Shown here: in pieces, positions 63,691 through 64,000 of the stretch | How positions within the stretch are numbered: the stretch's first letter is position 1 | How the letters are laid out: the number at the start of each line of letters is the position of its first letter | Assembly: GCF_023016285.1 (NCBI RefSeq) | Contig: NZ_CP095413.1 | Location: 682,001-746,000 of the forward strand | Reading direction: 5' to 3' | Source of the DNA: Muricauda sp. SCSIO 64092 | GTDB lineage: Bacteria > Bacteroidota > Bacteroidia > Flavobacteriales > Flavobacteriaceae | Length of the DNA stretch: 64,000 nucleotides | The notes under the pieces: generated by a model | Told to the model about the DNA's origin: nothing | Seen by the model: the letters and a program-made list of their open reading frames with translations, nothing else | Database searches by the model: none | Position numbers and translations under genes: made by a program

Positions 63691-64000
63691 ATGCAAAGAA
63701 GAACGTTTGTCAAGAAAGCCTCTTTGGGTTCCTTAGCGATGTCTACGCTCCCTGCACTTTCCCTAGCCAACGATCCCGAATATTCCATTCTTGAATTAAT
63801 GGGAAAAGCGGATATAGAATTATTTGGAAAGGGTATTAACCTAAGGAAAGATGCCCACGATGCTTTTGTTGACATGAAAAAAGCGGCTTACACAGCGGGT
63901 TTTGATATTAAAATCGTTTCCAGCTATAGGGACTTCTACCGGCAACAGGCCATATGGGAACGCAAATACATCAAATATACCGAAGTGGATGGCATGGAAC
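63691..64000 (+). CDS. M15-type D-Ala-D-Ala carboxypeptidase-like protein with twin-arginine signal, partial
   Basis: The first 103 codons are present; the gene runs off the right edge. The N-terminus MQRRTFVKKASLGSLAMSTL looks like a twin-arginine signal (RRTFVKK before a hydrophobic core ending near LSLA). Downstream KIVSSYRDFYRQQAIWERKY matches the VanY/M15 peptidase pattern (S-x-R-x-x-x-x-Q). This would cut peptidoglycan peptides in the periplasm. A tatA gene is present at 53.7 kb. The catalytic zinc residues lie beyond the window. Confidence 0.8.
   Translation, partial: MQRRTFVKKASLGSLAMSTLPALSLANDPEYSILELMGKADIELFGKGINLRKDAHDAFVDMKKAAYTAGFDIKIVSSYRDFYRQQAIWERKYIKYTEVDGME

Noticed and set aside
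1..64000. tRNA, rRNA, insertion sequences and prophage genes
   Set aside because: No convincing cloverleaf, rRNA segment, transposase or integrase was seen; this was by eye, so a tRNA scan would be decisive.

Overview
The window looks like chromosomal DNA of a marine Flavobacteriaceae bacterium (phylum Bacteroidota). The evidence is two proteins ending in the gliding-motility/CHU_C type-B sorting domain of the type IX secretion system (T9SS), a PorP/SprF-like partner, many CarboxypepD-regulatory and lipoprotein genes, and promoters of the Bacteroidota TAnnTTTG type lying a few bases upstream of start codons. The genus cannot be fixed from sequence alone; a Muricauda/Maribacter-like relative is only a guess. 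No rRNA, tRNA, CRISPR array, insertion sequence or prophage was seen.

Layout. 1-5.1 kb: the 5' part of a lamin-tail/Spondin_N surface lipoprotein, a divergent membrane-anchored LytTR regulator with a 12-bp direct repeat between them, and a three-gene envelope operon (OB-fold protein, YceI-like protein, DUF5777 beta-barrel). 5.2-25.3 kb: mainly housekeeping genes: metallo-beta-lactamase-fold hydrolase, valS, DUF1573 protein, aspartyl protease with PDZ, PLP aminotransferase, murB, an ECF sigma/anti-sigma pair, a second ECF sigma, lipA, a GAPDH gene joined to a TPR hybrid histidine kinase, lpxK, a Nif3-family protein, a coiled-coil protein that has lost its zinc-ribbon cysteines, kynurenine 3-monooxygenase and a stand-alone clpP. 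25.3-44.2 kb: a giant 5105-residue Calx-beta adhesin with 27 + 3 tandem 348-bp repeats and a T9SS type-B C-terminus, followed by porP/sprF-like and ompA-like genes, the arrangement known from sprB/sprF gliding-adhesin loci. 44.2-58.8 kb: a sigma/small protein/MscS operon, lipoprotein and CarboxypepD genes, an MFS transporter, an aldo/keto reductase next to an AraC regulator, kynureninase with a GNAT, an O-methyltransferase, PAP2 and tatA, an M1 peptidase with a DUF6702 partner, and two tandem CarboxypepD proteins. 58.8-64 kb: a second repeat-rich surface protein (7 x 258-bp repeats), a translationally coupled T9SS type-B cargo, and the start of an M15-type peptidase with a twin-arginine-like signal.

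The most striking content is the pair of long, nearly identical, frame-preserving repeat arrays inside predicted secreted proteins. Both are visibly GC-richer than the genes around them. In the giant gene, sequence blocks hundreds of bases long recur identically 13, 14 or 18 repeat units apart, which points to recombination or gene conversion and possible length or sequence variation of the cell surface. The two kynurenine-pathway enzymes (kmo, kynU) lie 26 kb apart and suggest tryptophan catabolism.
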